From the NCBI GenBank assembly GCA_015956445.1, contig WIUZ02000005.1:2466843-2530842 (forward strand): a DNA stretch of 64,000 nucleotides, written 5' to 3'. The DNA is from Thelephora terrestris (taxonomy: Eukaryota; Basidiomycota; Agaricomycetes; Thelephorales; Thelephoraceae). The position numbers were made by a program, and so were the translations under genes. The notes beneath the pieces were generated by a model. It was given only the letters and a program-made list of their open reading frames with translations. It searched no databases and was not told where the DNA came from. This document shows, one piece after another, positions 10,125 through 21,834 of this stretch; positions within the stretch are counted from its first letter, which is position 1, and the number at the start of each line of letters is the position of its first letter.

Positions 10125-13100
10125 ATGTCTCTGTCGCCTTCAAGCCACACGCAAACGGCGTCGACGTCGTCCTCGACCCCGTCCCGTGCATCTTCCTTCT
10201 TCGCGTTTCGCTCAAGACCATCCAGAGGAGCTTCGCCTCCGAACAAGCTTCAACGGACATCGATGAGTTACCATCAACCGCCACCCCAACAACGTCCTAC
10301 CCCAGAGAGGCCTGTTCCTCAGGCACAGCCGCAGAACACGCCCCCACCCCCGCCCCCATCCCTACCTCCACAGCAGCAGCAACAACAACAACAACAGCAA
10401 CAGCAACAGCAACAGCCACCCCCGCACCTTCAACAACCTAACGACCAACAGCCATCTCCCACCAATGAAGCCCCCCTTCACCCTGAGATTCGCTCTATCG
10501 TCTCTCTTACTATGGCGCACACGCAAAAAATATACTTTTCTGGTCCCCTCGTGCATAAACTCGACAGGAATCCAGATGGACAGAAGCCTCACAAGGAGGG
10601 GGGTTGGCGTGATGTTTGGGCGCAGCTCTATGGCACAACTCTCAGTATTTGGGACATGGGGGAAGTCAAAGTTGCTAACCAGCAGGGCAAAGAAGTTCCA
10701 CCGTCTTACGTGAATGTCACAGAAGCTGTGAGTTTAGCCTTTCATCTTCATTATCTACGCGACTCAGCGGTCCCACCACCCTAGTTCGTCCATGTCCTAG
10801 GTGCTATAACTCAGCCCGCGACTGCGACGTCTCCACCTCGAAAGTACACGAATGTCATCACCCTCAATACTGCTGGAACAAACCTTCTCCTCTTCTCTTG
10901 CCCGACTACCCAGGATCTCATCTCATGGGCTGCCGCCTTTCGACTCTCCTGCTGGGAGAAATCGCGCCTTGAGGAGATGTATACGGCTCACCTCATTCGC
11001 ATCACTTTGAACGATGGCAGGAGTACCCCTTCAACCCTGATTCACGGCAGACTGGAAGGCTGGGTCAGGGTTAGGATCGCTGGTCAAACCGGTTGGAAGA
11101 AGTTATGGATGAGCGTCTCGGCGGGAAATATCGCAAATGCTGCTCGTTCGTCGACGGATGTCGCCTCCGTTAGTTCGAAATCGCCCAATATCTCGCGCCA
11201 TTCCTCTTATCTTTCACCGAAGAAAAACCGCATCTCTGGTCTCTTTTCACGGGACAAGTCGAGCGACCTTCCCGACCGAGCAAATATATCCCTCTACCCT
11301 GCTCCTCGAGGCAAAGACAAGAAAAAACCGCTCCTCACTTTTGACGCTGTCACTCAAGCCTTCGCCGTCTATCCGGAACGGCCGAAACTCATCAGCAGTA
11401 GCACCCTTCTCAAACTAGAAGGCACTTACGGCAACGACGAGATGTGTGCGAACATGAAGAATCGTGAAGGTTGGATGTTAATGATGCCTGATTTGGAGGG
11501 CGCTCGGAGCGTCAGCGGGGAGATGCTAAAGTGGTTGATAGGTGGGCTCGCCCTACGCTCTAAATCGATTCGTCGCCATAACCTTTACCCTAGCCATTCA
11601 CGACGCATTTGAGTTATATGGCCGCCCTAAGGTGTATTCGTGGGATCCAAGGGACTCAGTATCGATGATGTTTGCCTACCCCATTGGTCCCGAGAAACAA
11701 GTGCGCCTAACAACTACGATTCACCATCACTGTCTTGAACTGACTTTGTGGCTGCCAGCTCCTCTTCCTGGATCGGGAGGTTGCCGAGGCGCTCGATCCA
11801 CGTGAGGAACGCACCCCAGTTGTTCGTTCGAAGCTCCTCAGTATCATGGTCGAGCGCATGCGACCTGGCCCTACGACGAAACAGAATGAGAATGGCACCC
11901 CTCAGCCTCCTCCTGTTGGTCAGAGCCAGAGCCAGAACCAAAACCAGCAGCAACAACAACGGAACGATAACTGGGCCCAACCTCCCCCTCATCCCAGTGA
12001 TCGGAGGGCTCTGACCCCCATCACTGAGCAATCGACTCGAGATTCCAATTTCTGGGACACCAACGCTAATCCTGCCCAGCTCCACCGGCCTGGATTTTCG
12101 GCCGTCAATGGTTCGCCTCTTCAGCCAGGGCAAATTCAAAAGCAGCAGTCGGATACAAGTCAGGACTTGCCGAAGCTTCAGACGGATGCTGAGACTTCTA
12201 CGTTTTTGGGAGAGGCAATCGTCACAAGCCCCAGCTCGCACTATCCACCCCACGAGCTTGGATTCGATCGACCGGATTCGGCTGTGTCTATGGGCTCGAA
12301 ACCAGGTTCTCATCCACCGAAACAAGAGCCCGCCTCACTCTCCACACCGGACTCAAGACTCGATACACATGCTTCGACAGATGCCATTCGTCCTGTCGGG
12401 GGTTCAATCGGTTCTCCACTCAGCTCACCTGGGAAGGATTCCGTGTTATCCGCGTTGCCTTCGCCTTACTCAAACCAACCAATACACCCAGCTCCGTCAA
12501 CTTTCTCGGATATCCCTAAGACGCCGCCGAGGAGTCCTGCTCGGCCGGGATTCACACCTCCGATCCGGAAAGGTCCTGGGGCGGAATCAGGATCACCGAC
12601 ACCGAGTTTATCTTCACGATTGCAAGGAACTGTTCAGAGGAACGCGAGCAGCCCATCCAAATTTCACAATGCTTCTACAAAGGCTAAGACCCCAGAGCCC
12701 TCACCGCTTCAACAGACGTCCCCACCTTCAAACAGCCCTATGCTCTCACCGACGCCGACAACGATGGGTTCACCACCTACGTTGACGCATACCACCACCG
12801 CAACCAGCGCGACGAGTAAGAGCGACTACTCGGGATACTCTGGTGGTGCGAAGCCAAGTCCAACACACCATATTCAAGCGACTTTTTCTTCACAAAATTA
12901 CTCGAACCCAGGCCCCCACTCCCACGCAACCCCTCAGCCTCAGCAGACGGTGCAGGGGGGTCCCGAGGGTGTGCAGGCCATCAGGCAGGAAACTGGAGGG
13001 AAAGAGGGAAGTGGGGATGACGATGATCTTTTGCAGGAGGCTGGGGCTCTCTACTACATGCAGGAGATACGAGACGCCGCTGCTATACAGCCTCCAAGGA

Positions 13101-15794
13101 TTGTCGGACGAGAGCGTAATATTCTCACGAGCACAAGGGGGCAGTCAGATAGCGATGATGATGATGAGGATGAAGGAAACCCTTCCACACATGTTGCATC
13201 CCGATCTCTACCACAACAGACCCGGACACAACCTCAACCACGGCCGCGGTTGCCTCCCGAACCGTCACCGCTCCAGGTGAGGAGACCGTCTGCCCAGGCG
13301 AAATCACCACTCCCACCACAACCAACTCCACAGTACTCAACTCCACCATCTCCTTACCCGCCTCAAACCCAATATCAGGATCATGGCTACGCTCAGGGCC
13401 GTGAGCAACAACCGATACTAGCACCGCAGCCCCAACAGCCGGTTACGTCGCCGTACAACCCGGTCATGACTATGGAGGGCGATGCCGAGTCTCCCAGTCT
13501 ATCTTATGCGGGTAGCGAATCAAACCCTGCGTCCCCAGTGGTCGATTCTAGGCGCGCATCGGTGATTGGTCGACCGGCGCTGGTCTCGCGGCCTTCCGGC
13601 GCACGTGACCTCGTTCAGAAGCAACGTGGTGGAACGAGTGATTCTGTTTCTTCACATCCCCGTCATAACGGTCAACTACAACCACGACATCCTCTCCCCC
13701 CTCACCCAGAATCTACTTTCGCACAACCGTCACAGTCCTCCTACACCACCCATACTCAACCTTCATACCACCAAGGCCAAATTTTCTCACAGCAGCCTCC
13801 ACGAGCTATCAACAACACTGACCGATATCCCGTCAACATGGCCAACGTCGATCAACGTCAGACCTACGAGGACAACCTCGATGCTTTGGCTGCTTTAACT
13901 TTCCTCGAGCGCGATGAAGCCAAAGGTATCTCTAACCCTCCACCACCTCCGCCTCCCCCGCAGTTCCAAGAGAGGGCGGATTCTACATCAGGGCCTGAGG
14001 CGCAATTATATGACACACCACCAGTGCGCGTTACGCCTTCAGACAGCAGGGATGACGTTTCGCAGGACAGTGGTTCTTACGAGGGGAAGTACAGGTCATC
14101 ATTTGCGCCTTCTAAGCAAGCTACGCAGAGATTGGCGAAGACTCAAGCCCAACATGCCGCTCACCATGCTGCCGTTCATCGTCCTGGTAAGAGTGGAGGT
14201 GCGAATGGAAAGGGTAAGAGGAGACTGCGTCAGGATGGTTGGGCAGAGAGTAGCGACGAGGAGGAGGAGGAAGACGACGACGAAGATGACGAGGACGTGG
14301 ACTCGGATGGTGATCCCATTGCTCCAAGGCGAGGTCAGGGCCCCGCGCAAGGCGTCGGCAAGCTCTCCTCCCAGGGCTCTCCATACGGCTCCTCGACCGA
14401 CCTGAATCAACCTGGGCAAGGCCGACTACAGAGGGGCCTACCAAGGCCGCCTTCTCCTGGTCGCGGTTATGGTTTGTCCCTTTTCTCCCGTTTCCTCGCA
14501 GCCTGTTTCATACTCTATTTTCGTAGCTGATCAAGATGACCAATACCATCAACACGGGCCTGGCGGACCCGGACCGTCTACTTCTCGTCAACCCTCTGGA
14601 AGCCACCCTCGAAGCCAATTCTTCGATGATCGTAGACCATCTCCTCAGCCACATGGTCACAGTCACCTACGACCCCAGTCCGATTTCCCCGCTCCCGGAG
14701 CTGCCAGGCAGACAATATGGAGCCAGGCGCTCGAGAACAAGGACCCCACAAAGGAAGGTGTTTCCCAACGAGAGACCTTCGTACAGCTCGAGCCTTCCCA
14801 AACGATGACAAAAGCGTTTGCTGTTCACGGCCTACTCTCCGCAGGCTTACAGGATCGCCAAGAGAGGTCTGCCAAACGACAGGAAGAGGTCGCGAAGGAG
14901 ACGGGAGCTTCACTCGTGAACGTCCCGATGAAACCGCCTCCACCTCAAACCGGGCTTCTAGGCGCCGTCTCCGCTCACGAGCGTGAGAGGCAACGCGAGG
15001 GTGGTATTGGGGCTGCACTCACAGAACGAGAACGTGAGAGGAGGTTGGCGGAGGAGAGACAGCGCAAGCTCGACGAATTCCAAAAACAACAACTCGAAAT
15101 GGTCCAGAATGGGTCAATGTATGGGTCTCCTGGGTTCAATCCTATGATGGCAAATCCAATGATGATGAACCCGATGATGAGCGGATGGGGCTTCAATCCG
15201 ATGATGGGCAACCCACAGCAGATGCTTGCAGCTCAGCAGGCTCAGCAGGCGGCGGCTCAAGCGTACCAACAGGCTATGATGACCTTCGCTCAAAATGCGG
15301 GGCAGAATCAACCCGGAGATGGTTTGGGTGGCATGGGTGGTATGGGCGGCGGTATGGGTGGCATGGGTAATATGGGAGGCATGGGGAGTATGGGAAGTCC
15401 TAGCATGTTGAGTCCGATGGCGACAGGTCAGCAAGGGTTGAATCCCATGATGACTGGCCAGTTCGATCCTAGGATGTCAATGATGGGTATGCCGATGATG
15501 GGTATGATGGGAATGGGGATGGGAATGGGAATGGGACCTATGAGTCCGATGATGACCGGACAGAACGGTATGGGACCTGGTATGGGTGGAGGTATGGGAC
15601 CTGGGCCCGGTAACGCTGGTGGGTTGGCGATGCAAATGACAGGAGGATCCGTATTCGATCCTAGGATGTCCCCCTCCCAGTTTGACTTGGGTGGGAACCC
15701 TTCACCAAGTCAAGGATCCCCTGGTCTTCGCCCTATCGATGCTCCTCCTCCACCTTCAAGATCAACAACTAACATCAGTCCTGCCCCCAAGTGA
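10125..15794 (+). CDS. CAF120/SKG3-like PH-domain protein with low-complexity tail
   Basis: Five exons: 10125-10727, 10785-11541, 11594-11700, 11759-14471 and 14527-15794. They sum to 5448 nt (1815 aa). The frame is open slightly upstream, but the first ATG is at 10125. A Pro/Gln-rich N-terminus with a polyQ run (10369-10413) leads into a PH-like domain at about residues 125-270 (KIYFSGPLVHKL, GWRDVWAQLYGTTLSIWD, LISWAAAFRLSCWEK). A second folded region follows at about 280-500 (EGWVRVRIAGQTGWKKLWM, IHDAFELYGRPKVYSWDP, FLDREVAEALDPREER). This layout matches fungal SKG3/CAF120-type proteins, which are linked to the CCR4-NOT complex and cell polarity in yeast. The rest is Ser/Pro/Gln-rich and disordered, with an acidic stretch near 14240-14310 and a coiled-coil segment near 14990-15100. 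It ends in a Met/Gly-rich tract at about residues 1590-1765. The exact role here is inferred. Confidence 0.8.
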
Positions 15795-16287
15795 CTTCTT
15801 TAACATTCTGCAACGACTCTTAGCCCACTTCCCGAGATATCTTGACCTTGACCGTTCACTACGACTATCGCCTCTCCCTCTCGAAATGAATATCACGAAA
15901 TCATTTACTCTGGTTTTTGATTTGTTTCTTTGCGCATTTCCTATCATCTTCATCTCTAGGACTGGAACATCCATGGACTCTTTTTATGGTTTCAAACACC
16001 GTTCTTTCTCTTCCCTCTCAGATAACCCACCAGTTTTCTTACGGCTCTGGTACATACACGCTCTCGGATTCGTTGGCATGGGTGACTTGATCACGCGTGA
16101 TCAAGTACCAGTAATTTATCCTTGTCAACACTGGGAGGAGCACAACGGATTCGCTCGTTCGTCCGCGCGCCAGATTTCCCTTGTCCCTGACCGTAGTATC
16201 AACAGTCTCTCGTGAAGTAGCAGTATCATTAGATTGTGGTTAGGTACAGCAATAAGTTACTTTGGGTTTGAGGATGAGTTGTCCGCG
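15795..16287. other. Intergenic between convergent genes, no gene seen
   Basis: This is the 3' flank of the PH-domain gene and of COX11, which converge here. A short palindrome containing TGATCACGCGTGATCA lies near 16087-16105. It could be a hairpin, but I see no coding sequence or RNA gene. Confidence 0.5.
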
Positions 16288-17283
16288 TTAGGAGGGTTTC
16301 TTCGAGGCTAGTTTGTAATCCCCGAAGCCCAAAGAATTCTGCACGACGTCCTCTGGAGCGTCAGGTTCGAGATCCCCTCTAGCGTTCCTTCGGGCCCTGC
16401 GAAGAAGAACGGGATCAGTGTCCTTTCCTTCGGAGAGGGTTTAAGCACAAACCTGAAAAATGTGTATGACAAGACAACATCATCAACGTTTCTGCAAGCG
16501 GGATCGTCAAGGATGTCCTTGTCAATGAAGAACAGGAGAGGCATGTCAACTTCCTCTCCTGCTAAAAGCTTCTGTTCCTCGAAACAGAAACACTCTACTT
16601 TTGAGAAATACGGGGCAACCTGGTGAGAAAGGGTTTCAGCACCCGACGACCCTTGGTTAACGGTCATAACTTTACTCTATCTGGAGTAACATTGTAGGTA
16701 GCGATCCCGATGATGTCTTGCGGTGAGGTGTTCTTCGCCTTATAAAACGCCAAGCTTGTCTCTCCAGGGAGCACGGTGACGAATTTCTGCTCGGGGACGA
16801 ATGCCCAGGGGAGTTGATCGGAGTGGTCCGCGTTGAAGTGGACCTTGATCCTCCTAGCTTCTTCAACGGGCACGAGTCTCTCTGGGTCGAATTTACCGAC
16901 ACCGACTTGGGGTGTACCAGCGAAGCCGGTAGCAGAACAGAACAGTCGATAAAGTGGAACCGACGCGTACGTCATGCCAGAGAAGAAGATTATGACGGCG
17001 GAGGTGTACATGAGCAGCGAACGGTTCCGGGCGGCAAAAACTTCTTTCCGAGACTGCAGTCTCGGTTGCGGATTAGGTGGGGGTTGCGTCCGCGACGAGA
17101 GACGTCGTGTCCGGGGTGAAGTCGGTACCTCATTGGTACGGATGATGCGGGAACGACAAAGGTTTCGAGGAAGGCTGTGAAAAGTCTAGACAGTCTGAGC
17201 CTAGGACACCAAGAGCGGGTGTCTGTGCTTACTCTTCGAAGCGAGGGCAGGGGTCCTCCGACGCCTCTGGGGATAAAATACAT
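16288..17283 (-). CDS. COX11: Cytochrome c oxidase assembly protein COX11 (copper chaperone), mitochondrial
   Basis: Four exons: 17233-17283, 16676-17185, 16453-16619 and 16288-16396, giving 278 aa. The first 75 residues are Arg/Ser/Pro-rich, as in a mitochondrial presequence. One transmembrane helix follows (about 76-95, SAVIIFFSGMTYASVPLY), then LFCSATG with Cys100. The intermembrane-space domain carries the copper-binding CFCF motif (Cys197 and Cys199) and ends in SYTFFRARRN. In the family, COX11 delivers copper to the CuB site of COX1. The first intron is 47 nt and uses the acceptor CTGTCTAG at 17186. The nearer-looking TTTTCACAG breaks the frame, so the reading frame decides the junction. 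Length and motif order fit fungal COX11. Confidence 0.92.
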
Positions 17284-17433
17284 GGAGGTTATCCCTCCGT
17301 GTGTTACATAAGCTCAGGGTCAGCGATCAATCCGTTGGACGCTCATCCCGTAGACCGCTTCCGCATTCTTTCTCTTCGTCAAAAATACTGGTCCGCCCTA
17401 TGACGCGCTTCCAAAGTACCCGTAAGTAATTTA

Positions 17434-17704
17434 CAGCGAGTTGCAAAACAATAGACGTGTTTTTGGGAAAACAGGATAGTTTTTTTTTGTTTACACCGTG
17501 ACACATAAACAAAGGTTTCTGACCCCGAGGCCCACTGAACTGAGCGCTCTCCGTGGTTTGCCGTCCCACGGCACCATCCATCGATACCCGATTTTGATCC
17601 CCGTCAGATTTTGAATTCAAATATCTTTGTTTATATGTCACAGTGTAAACAAAAAAAACAGTCCTGTTTTTTCAAAAACACGTCTATCGATTTGCAACTC
17701 GCTG
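17434..17704. mobile_element. MITE with long inverted repeats, TA target duplication
   Basis: A 271-bp sequence is bounded by near-identical inverted repeats of about 80 bp that begin CAGCGAGTTGCAAA. The left arm is about 17434-17514 and the right arm about 17622-17704. The dinucleotide TA flanks both ends (17432-17433 and 17705-17706). Each arm contains GTTTACAC and GTGACA with a poly-T/poly-A run. TA duplication with long terminal repeats and no coding capacity is the pattern of a Tc1/mariner-type non-autonomous element. An open frame that crosses it on the minus strand is incidental. Confidence 0.8.
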
Positions 17705-17706
17705 TA

Positions 17707-18484
17707 TAGATTCAACCGTTTTTCTGATGCTCGCATCTAGGAGTTTCGTCGCAATGTCCTTCACACTCTAACCAAGATTCCCCTTACCCTAGAATCGAAA
17801 GCCATCTTCACCCCTTGATGCGACTTTCGGACTTTCTTCGCTCGTGTCCAATATCAATATGCAGAGATTTGAAGGTGGGTGATGAATCACCGTGACATCG
17901 GGCCCGGGTGTGGACGTGTAGTAGCCTTCATATCTACTGACACGGGTTCAGAAGGTGTCTGGGATCCGCATCTACTTCATGGGACGCGTCCGCTGACCCC
18001 TGTTACAATAAGCCACGGCAAACAGTGCTAACTCCAAACGCCGAACGGCTCCTGTTCCCTGGCATTTTTCCAAAAGCACTACATAAGGCACAAGCACTTA
18101 CTCGAGTAAGCGGAGCCCCCTCATCTGGAAAAATCTTTCCGGCTAAGCGGAGCTATGCGAGCCTATGCGTTCCTACTCGATCGGATATTGATCAAAAGCT
18201 CTAGCTACGGGGTTAGCACTCCTCCTACAAGCATAGCCGATCAAGAGTTCTCGGATATCCCTTCCATACCGCCCATTGTCTCCGGCTAGCATTCCCAAAA
18301 TAGTCGCGTAGCTGGGGGGTAGTTCTCGCGTTGCCGCTCGTTAATTTCGCCTAGGGTTTTCATAAATACACAATAGTCGGTCAATAGAGTCACCCCAGGT
18401 TGCCCATAGCCCGGTCCAAGCAGTTCCATTCGGAAAAAACATAGCATTCAAAATCTTCGAACTAATACTATCGGGATACCTATG
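17707..18484. other. Intergenic, no gene seen
   Basis: Lies between the TA-flanked MITE and the stop codon of the DUF6532-like gene. The sequence is of mixed composition, with no open frame of note and no recognisable terminal repeat. If the DUF6532/Plavaka pair forms one transposon, its left end should be in or just beyond this stretch. Confidence 0.45.
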
Positions 18485-19173
18485 TTATTCCTCCATTGTG
18501 TCTATATCTATGACCAATTTCTTCCTTGGCACGGATGCGGTGGAGGTGCTCGTTGACTTGTCGCCATTGAGACACTTCCTAAATGTTGAATTCAGTCACT
18601 TCTGCTACTGGCTACAGACTAGAGAGCATGCTTACATGGTTTGGGCGTAGATCCTTGATAACATCCGTGCGTACTTAGATTCACCTTTCTCTGAATCTCT
18701 CACCATTTGCATGACGACAACATGGTCTCTGTAGGTTTCACGATGATCGGTTTCGGTGAATGGGCGCTTGACCTGCACGCCAGTCTTCCACTCGCCGAGT
18801 GCTACTTGAATCTGTTGGCGTGGCAATCGGTTGATAAAACAGGACGCGCGGCAGGATAGCTGGCTTACCGCTGTCGTTACAAGTGCAACCATGGCCTGTG
18901 GCATTTCCGCACCATACTTGCCGTGGTGAATTTGTGCTGAGTATGCAACACCGTAACTGTTGCGGCCTTTGAAGAAGTGGGAAATGCAGGACGTGATCTC
19001 AGGGTGCTGATATGGAGCTGCCTTGTTTGGCGTACCCTAAAAGTTGGTTAACGGCAAGGAAAATCGATTTGATTTGTACTCAAAAAGCGCTGACCGAGTT
19101 TGTCTTCCCAAAATGGAACGCTTCGTCATCGAGTAATTTTTGTACCCGGGCGGCTGCAGCCGTTTTCTCTAGT

Positions 19174-20232
19174 CCGTTGTCGTGACCGTATTTCGGACAC
19201 TATCCGGAATCGCGACCTTCTCTTGACTATTGACAACCGCTGCGCGAGGTCTAGATGACTTCCCTCAGCATTCTCGACTGTCCCGACAAGGACTCGCCTG
19301 TCCCTTTGCTTCGCTACACTTCCCTCTCTCCTTATCCCCCTTCGCGACATCGCGACGTCCCGACGTCTTCCCCTTTAGACCTGCGACCTGCGACTTAGAC
19401 CTGCGACCTGCGACTTAGACCTGCGACCTGCGCCCCCTCGACCTGCGACCTGCGACCTGCGTTTCTTAGCATTTAGTATCCCTAGGACTTTGTTTCCTTC
19501 ACATTCCCTCCCGATCACGTCCCGATCAGTCCCGATCGCGTCCCGACTTTTCAGTACGTTTTATATCTTTAGTTTTCATCTCCCTATCTCCATTCCCTGC
19601 GTCCCGATCACGTCTCGATTGATCGCCCTGCTTGCGACTCCAGACCTCCCTCTGGTTCGTTTCTCAACCACATTCCTTTCCTTCATCATTCCCTTCGATC
19701 CCCCGCCTTCCCTATGTCATAGACTCGTCATAAGGTCTCTTGACATCATTTTGGTTCGTTCCCTTTGGTTCCCTTCGTTCTCAGAGCCCTTAGCATTGTA
19801 TATAAAGGCCCCTGTATTCGATAGACCACAGAATCAATCAGCAGCGTTCCCTCTCTCTCTCTTCCTCTCTCTCTCTTTCTTCTGAGGCCTAGCAGTGTTG
19901 CTACGGTCCTCCCTTCGGTTCCCTCGTCGTCTCGCCCTCATTCTCATCGGCCCTCTGGTCTCGTCGTCCCTCTGGTCTCTCAAGTCCCGCCGGTGTCCCG
20001 ATTTCTGACTCTGTTGTCCCGACGTATCCCGACGTTTCCCTTTGTTTGTTATCGGTAGTTTCGTTCTCTGGCTTTCCTGTCGTCTTCTGTCTCGTTCTCC
20101 TGTTCGTATCCCGACTTTCCCTCTCACTGTTCATTCGCTTCCCGCAGATTCCCTAGAGGCTCGCGCCTCTAAACCGAGGACCCGACCTTCTAACTGCCAT
20201 CTCTGCCCTCTCGGACTCCGAAGGCTTTGTGG
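19174..20232. mobile_element. Pyrimidine-rich LTR-like insertion with 5-bp target duplication
   Basis: A 1059-bp insert lies inside an exon of the DUF6532-like gene. CTAGT is duplicated at 19169-19173 and 20233-20237. Removing the insert plus one CTAGT restores the exon in frame (GEL joined to EKTAAA). The plus strand is strongly C/T-rich. About 190 bp (roughly 19660-19850) resemble 42950-43130, including a TATATAA box followed by CTGTATTCGATAGAC, which looks like a core promoter and start region. A 5-bp duplication and an internal promoter fit a solo LTR. However, the ends (CCGTTG...TTGTGG) are not the usual TG...CA, so the class is uncertain. Confidence 0.65.
19376..19461 (+). repeat. Short tandem repeat, 20-bp unit
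   Basis: About four imperfect copies of the unit TTAGACCTGCGACCTGCGAC, inside the pyrimidine-rich insertion. Confidence 0.85.
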
Positions 20233-21696
20233 CTAGTTCACCGTTTATCTCATATGAACAACCCTCGGATTCGATCAATGCTCTCGCATGGTCGATTACG
20301 AGCTGGCGGGCATTGCACCATCTGCCTGTTGTCTAATTTAAATCAGAAGTCGAACCCATCAAGACAGGAAGTGCGTCAGCGACATACCATGCTGATCAGT
20401 GCAGACATATACCGGTGATCTCGTTGAGCACGCAAGTTTACTTCATGAGCCACTCACTCCGTTTTTGCTTGATCTCTGAGCACAGCAACAAGAGATTGGC
20501 TCAGCCAGGTACTTTGTTTTTCTGGGTCCGGGAATGCATCAACAAAGAAGATATTCAAGCTTGCTAATCGGACCGTCTTGGAGATGTATTTGCTGATCTC
20601 AGGACTTTGAGACGATTGTTGGAGTCGACCGTCCTCCCCAACGATGAGGTTCGTAGCTGCCAACCAGATGTTCACAGGTTGCGGGAAGAGAGGCGCAACA
20701 GCGGCGGGTGGTAGAGCCACGGTTGGCGTGAGGACTGGAACCGGGATGACGGCCTGAGGTGGAGCACCAGGTAACGCGGTGTCAGGGACGAGAGCCAAGA
20801 CGACAGGCGGAGCGCCAGGCATCGCGGTGTCAGGAAGGGGGGCCAAAACGTCAGGTGAAACACTGGGCTGCACATTGTCGAGCTCAGCATCTTGACTGTT
20901 TCCCTCGATAGGCGACTGTGGTTGCACCGTGGATGGGACCTGACCACCCAGGCATCGAGCGTGTCAAGCCGGTTGATACGGACTCAGCAGATCTACAAAA
21001 CTCACTTCGTCCAAGGCTTGTGCTGCACGTTTCCCAACCCTTACCGTGTTGGCGGCCCTTGTGTTCGTTGGTTTACAGTTTTGAACCAGGGTCGGCCGCT
21101 TCCGTCATATGAGTCAACTGCACCATAAAGCTCAACTTCGCTCACTCACCTCAGCGTTTATCTGTTTAGCCGTCAGTGTGCCTGCCTCTATGTCACTGGA
21201 AATGAGTCCATCGCTTGCTTGGGCTTTAGACTGTGAATCAGTCACGAGGTACAGAGACTGATTGCTAAGTCGATCACCTTCGTCTTCGTCACTCGCTTGG
21301 GACGATGAAAACATGGGGTGCACTGGCGCAACCCTTGAAGACCGCTGAACTGCAGCGCCCTCAGCTTTCACAATAGGATGTTACTCCAGGCGCGAGGGCT
21401 GGTCAGGGAGCAACCGGGTTTTCAACTTACCGTCTTCGCTGTCAGCCTCGTCATTCGAAGGCTCTGGTGAATTAGAAACGTGTGGCTCTAAGGAACATTG
21501 AGCTCTAGTGTAGGTGACAAGGAGGGATTCACTTACTCTTTTTAGACGCAACCCCACCGCCCTGTTCAGACGAGTTCGTAAGAGCCCTTTTCCTCTTCGA
21601 CTGTCCGGTCGTTGACCGTGTAGAGCGAGTGGCTGGGGGAGTGGCCGTTTTCATCATCAGCGTGTTCTTTCCACTGGCTTTACCTCCCTTTGCCAT

Positions 21697-21834
21697 GGTG
21701 GTGAGTTGGGAGGGGAACGAAGCAAAGTTCCCACCGATCCTCATGAGTTTTATGCCGTGTCACCCGTTCTGGCACGGAACAATTTTTTTTCTTTGCGATT
21801 TTTCCGAGATCACTAACCTCGCTTCTGGACACCA
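21697..21834. promoter_or_regulatory. Divergent promoter between the D6532-like and Plavaka genes
   Basis: 138 bp separate the two start codons (21696 minus, 21835 plus). It must serve both genes. It includes a short T-run near 21783-21790; no clear TATA box was seen. Confidence 0.5.

Larger units (their letters stand above)
18485..21696 (-). pseudogene. DUF6532-like gene split by a 1059-bp insertion
   Basis: Segments: 21537-21696, 21431-21502, 21150-21364, 20458-20939, 20238-20321 joined (after removing the insertion) to 19095-19173, 18636-19036 and 18485-18578. Counting the duplicated CTAGT once, these sum to 1587 nt, an uninterrupted 528-aa reading frame. The N-terminal half is basic, then Ser- and Pro-rich. 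The C-terminal half has FFVDAFPDPEKQSTW, HARALIESEGC, LLDDEAFHFGK, FFKGRNSYGV, MVALVTTAVSQL and LGEWKTG, the pattern I remember for the DUF6532 domain of agaricomycete repeat-associated proteins. It lies head-to-head with the Plavaka transposase, 138 bp apart, and may be that element's second gene. As it stands the insertion must disrupt the protein. The start is the ATG at 21696 (MAKGGKASGK). The intron at 20940-21149 is the least certain. Confidence 0.65.

Noticed and set aside
16087-16105. Palindrome TGATCACGCGTGATCA as a terminator or transposon end
   Set aside because: Fungal genes do not use such terminators and no partner repeat or target duplication was found.
17327-17641. 104-aa minus-strand open frame
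   Set aside because: Most of it is the translation of the MITE arms and loop; no coding signal remains outside them.
19174-20232. Calling the insert a standard LTR with TG...CA ends
   Set aside because: The CTAGT duplication fixes the ends as CCGTTG and TTGTGG, so the canonical tips are absent; I kept it as LTR-like only.
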